This document shows positions 5,895-5,896 of a stretch of DNA of 5,896 nt, piece by piece (positions within the stretch are counted from its first letter, which is position 1; every line of letters begins with the position of its first letter). The notes under the pieces are model-generated. The model had not been told where the DNA came from, made no database searches, and was given only the letters and a program-made list of their open reading frames with translations. A program made the translations under genes and the position numbers. The DNA is from an uncultured Saprospiraceae bacterium (lineage in GTDB: Bacteria > Bacteroidota > Bacteroidia > Chitinophagales > Saprospiraceae): NCBI GenBank assembly GCA_937959095.1, contig CALGLY010000309.1, positions 1 through 5,896 on the forward strand. The letters are read 5' to 3'.

Positions 5895-5896
5895 TT

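Larger units (their letters stand above)
5418..5896. other. AT-rich intergenic region at the right end
   Basis: This 479-base stretch has no convincing full-length gene on either strand. The left part must contain the promoter of the minus-strand DUF937/OmpA gene, but I could not find a clear TTFG-type pair at the right spacing there (the expected elements are TTTG and TAnnTTTG). The right part holds a possible short hydrophobic frame and the large inverted repeat described separately. Confidence 0.6.

Overview
The window looks like chromosomal DNA from a member of the Bacteroidota, probably a low-GC Cytophagales-like lineage. Three things suggest this: coding DNA with strongly AT-rich gaps, start codons without Shine-Dalgarno sequences, and a gene set typical of that phylum (a one-piece OtsA-OtsB fusion, a DUF937/OmpA-type envelope protein, and a tiny protein starting MFGLFKKK). 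The genus cannot be named from the sequence alone.

Layout from left to right. (1) On the minus strand, positions 1-637 hold the first 212 codons of a long-form acyl-CoA dehydrogenase gene that runs off the left edge. (2) Positions 638-1283 are an AT-rich gap between divergent genes, with a short palindrome close to the dehydrogenase start and a small hairpin cluster. (3) On the plus strand, 1284-3461 encodes a complete 725-residue bifunctional trehalose-6-phosphate synthase/phosphatase. (4) A long stem-loop follows, then a 58-residue gene at 3591-3767 that ends in a classic terminator. (5) A second, oppositely oriented terminator serves the convergent minus-strand gene at 3918-5417. That gene encodes a 499-residue protein with a DUF937-like N-terminus, one membrane segment, a run of 11-residue LEA-like repeats and an OmpA-like C-terminus. 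(6) Positions 5418-5896 hold no convincing gene. They contain a possible very short hydrophobic reading frame and, at the right edge, a perfect 19-bp inverted repeat whose core matches the palindrome at 669-688 in 19 of 20 bases.

The trehalose enzyme makes a compatible solute from UDP-glucose and glucose-6-phosphate in one polypeptide. The neighbouring envelope protein probably tethers the inner membrane to peptidoglycan. A shared theme of osmotic or desiccation stress is possible but is only inferred from proximity. I found no tRNA, rRNA, CRISPR array, transposase or clearly new defence or mobile system. The least explained signals are the palindrome shared by the two ends of the window, the domain order of the envelope protein, and the short hydrophobic frame beside the right-hand inverted repeat.
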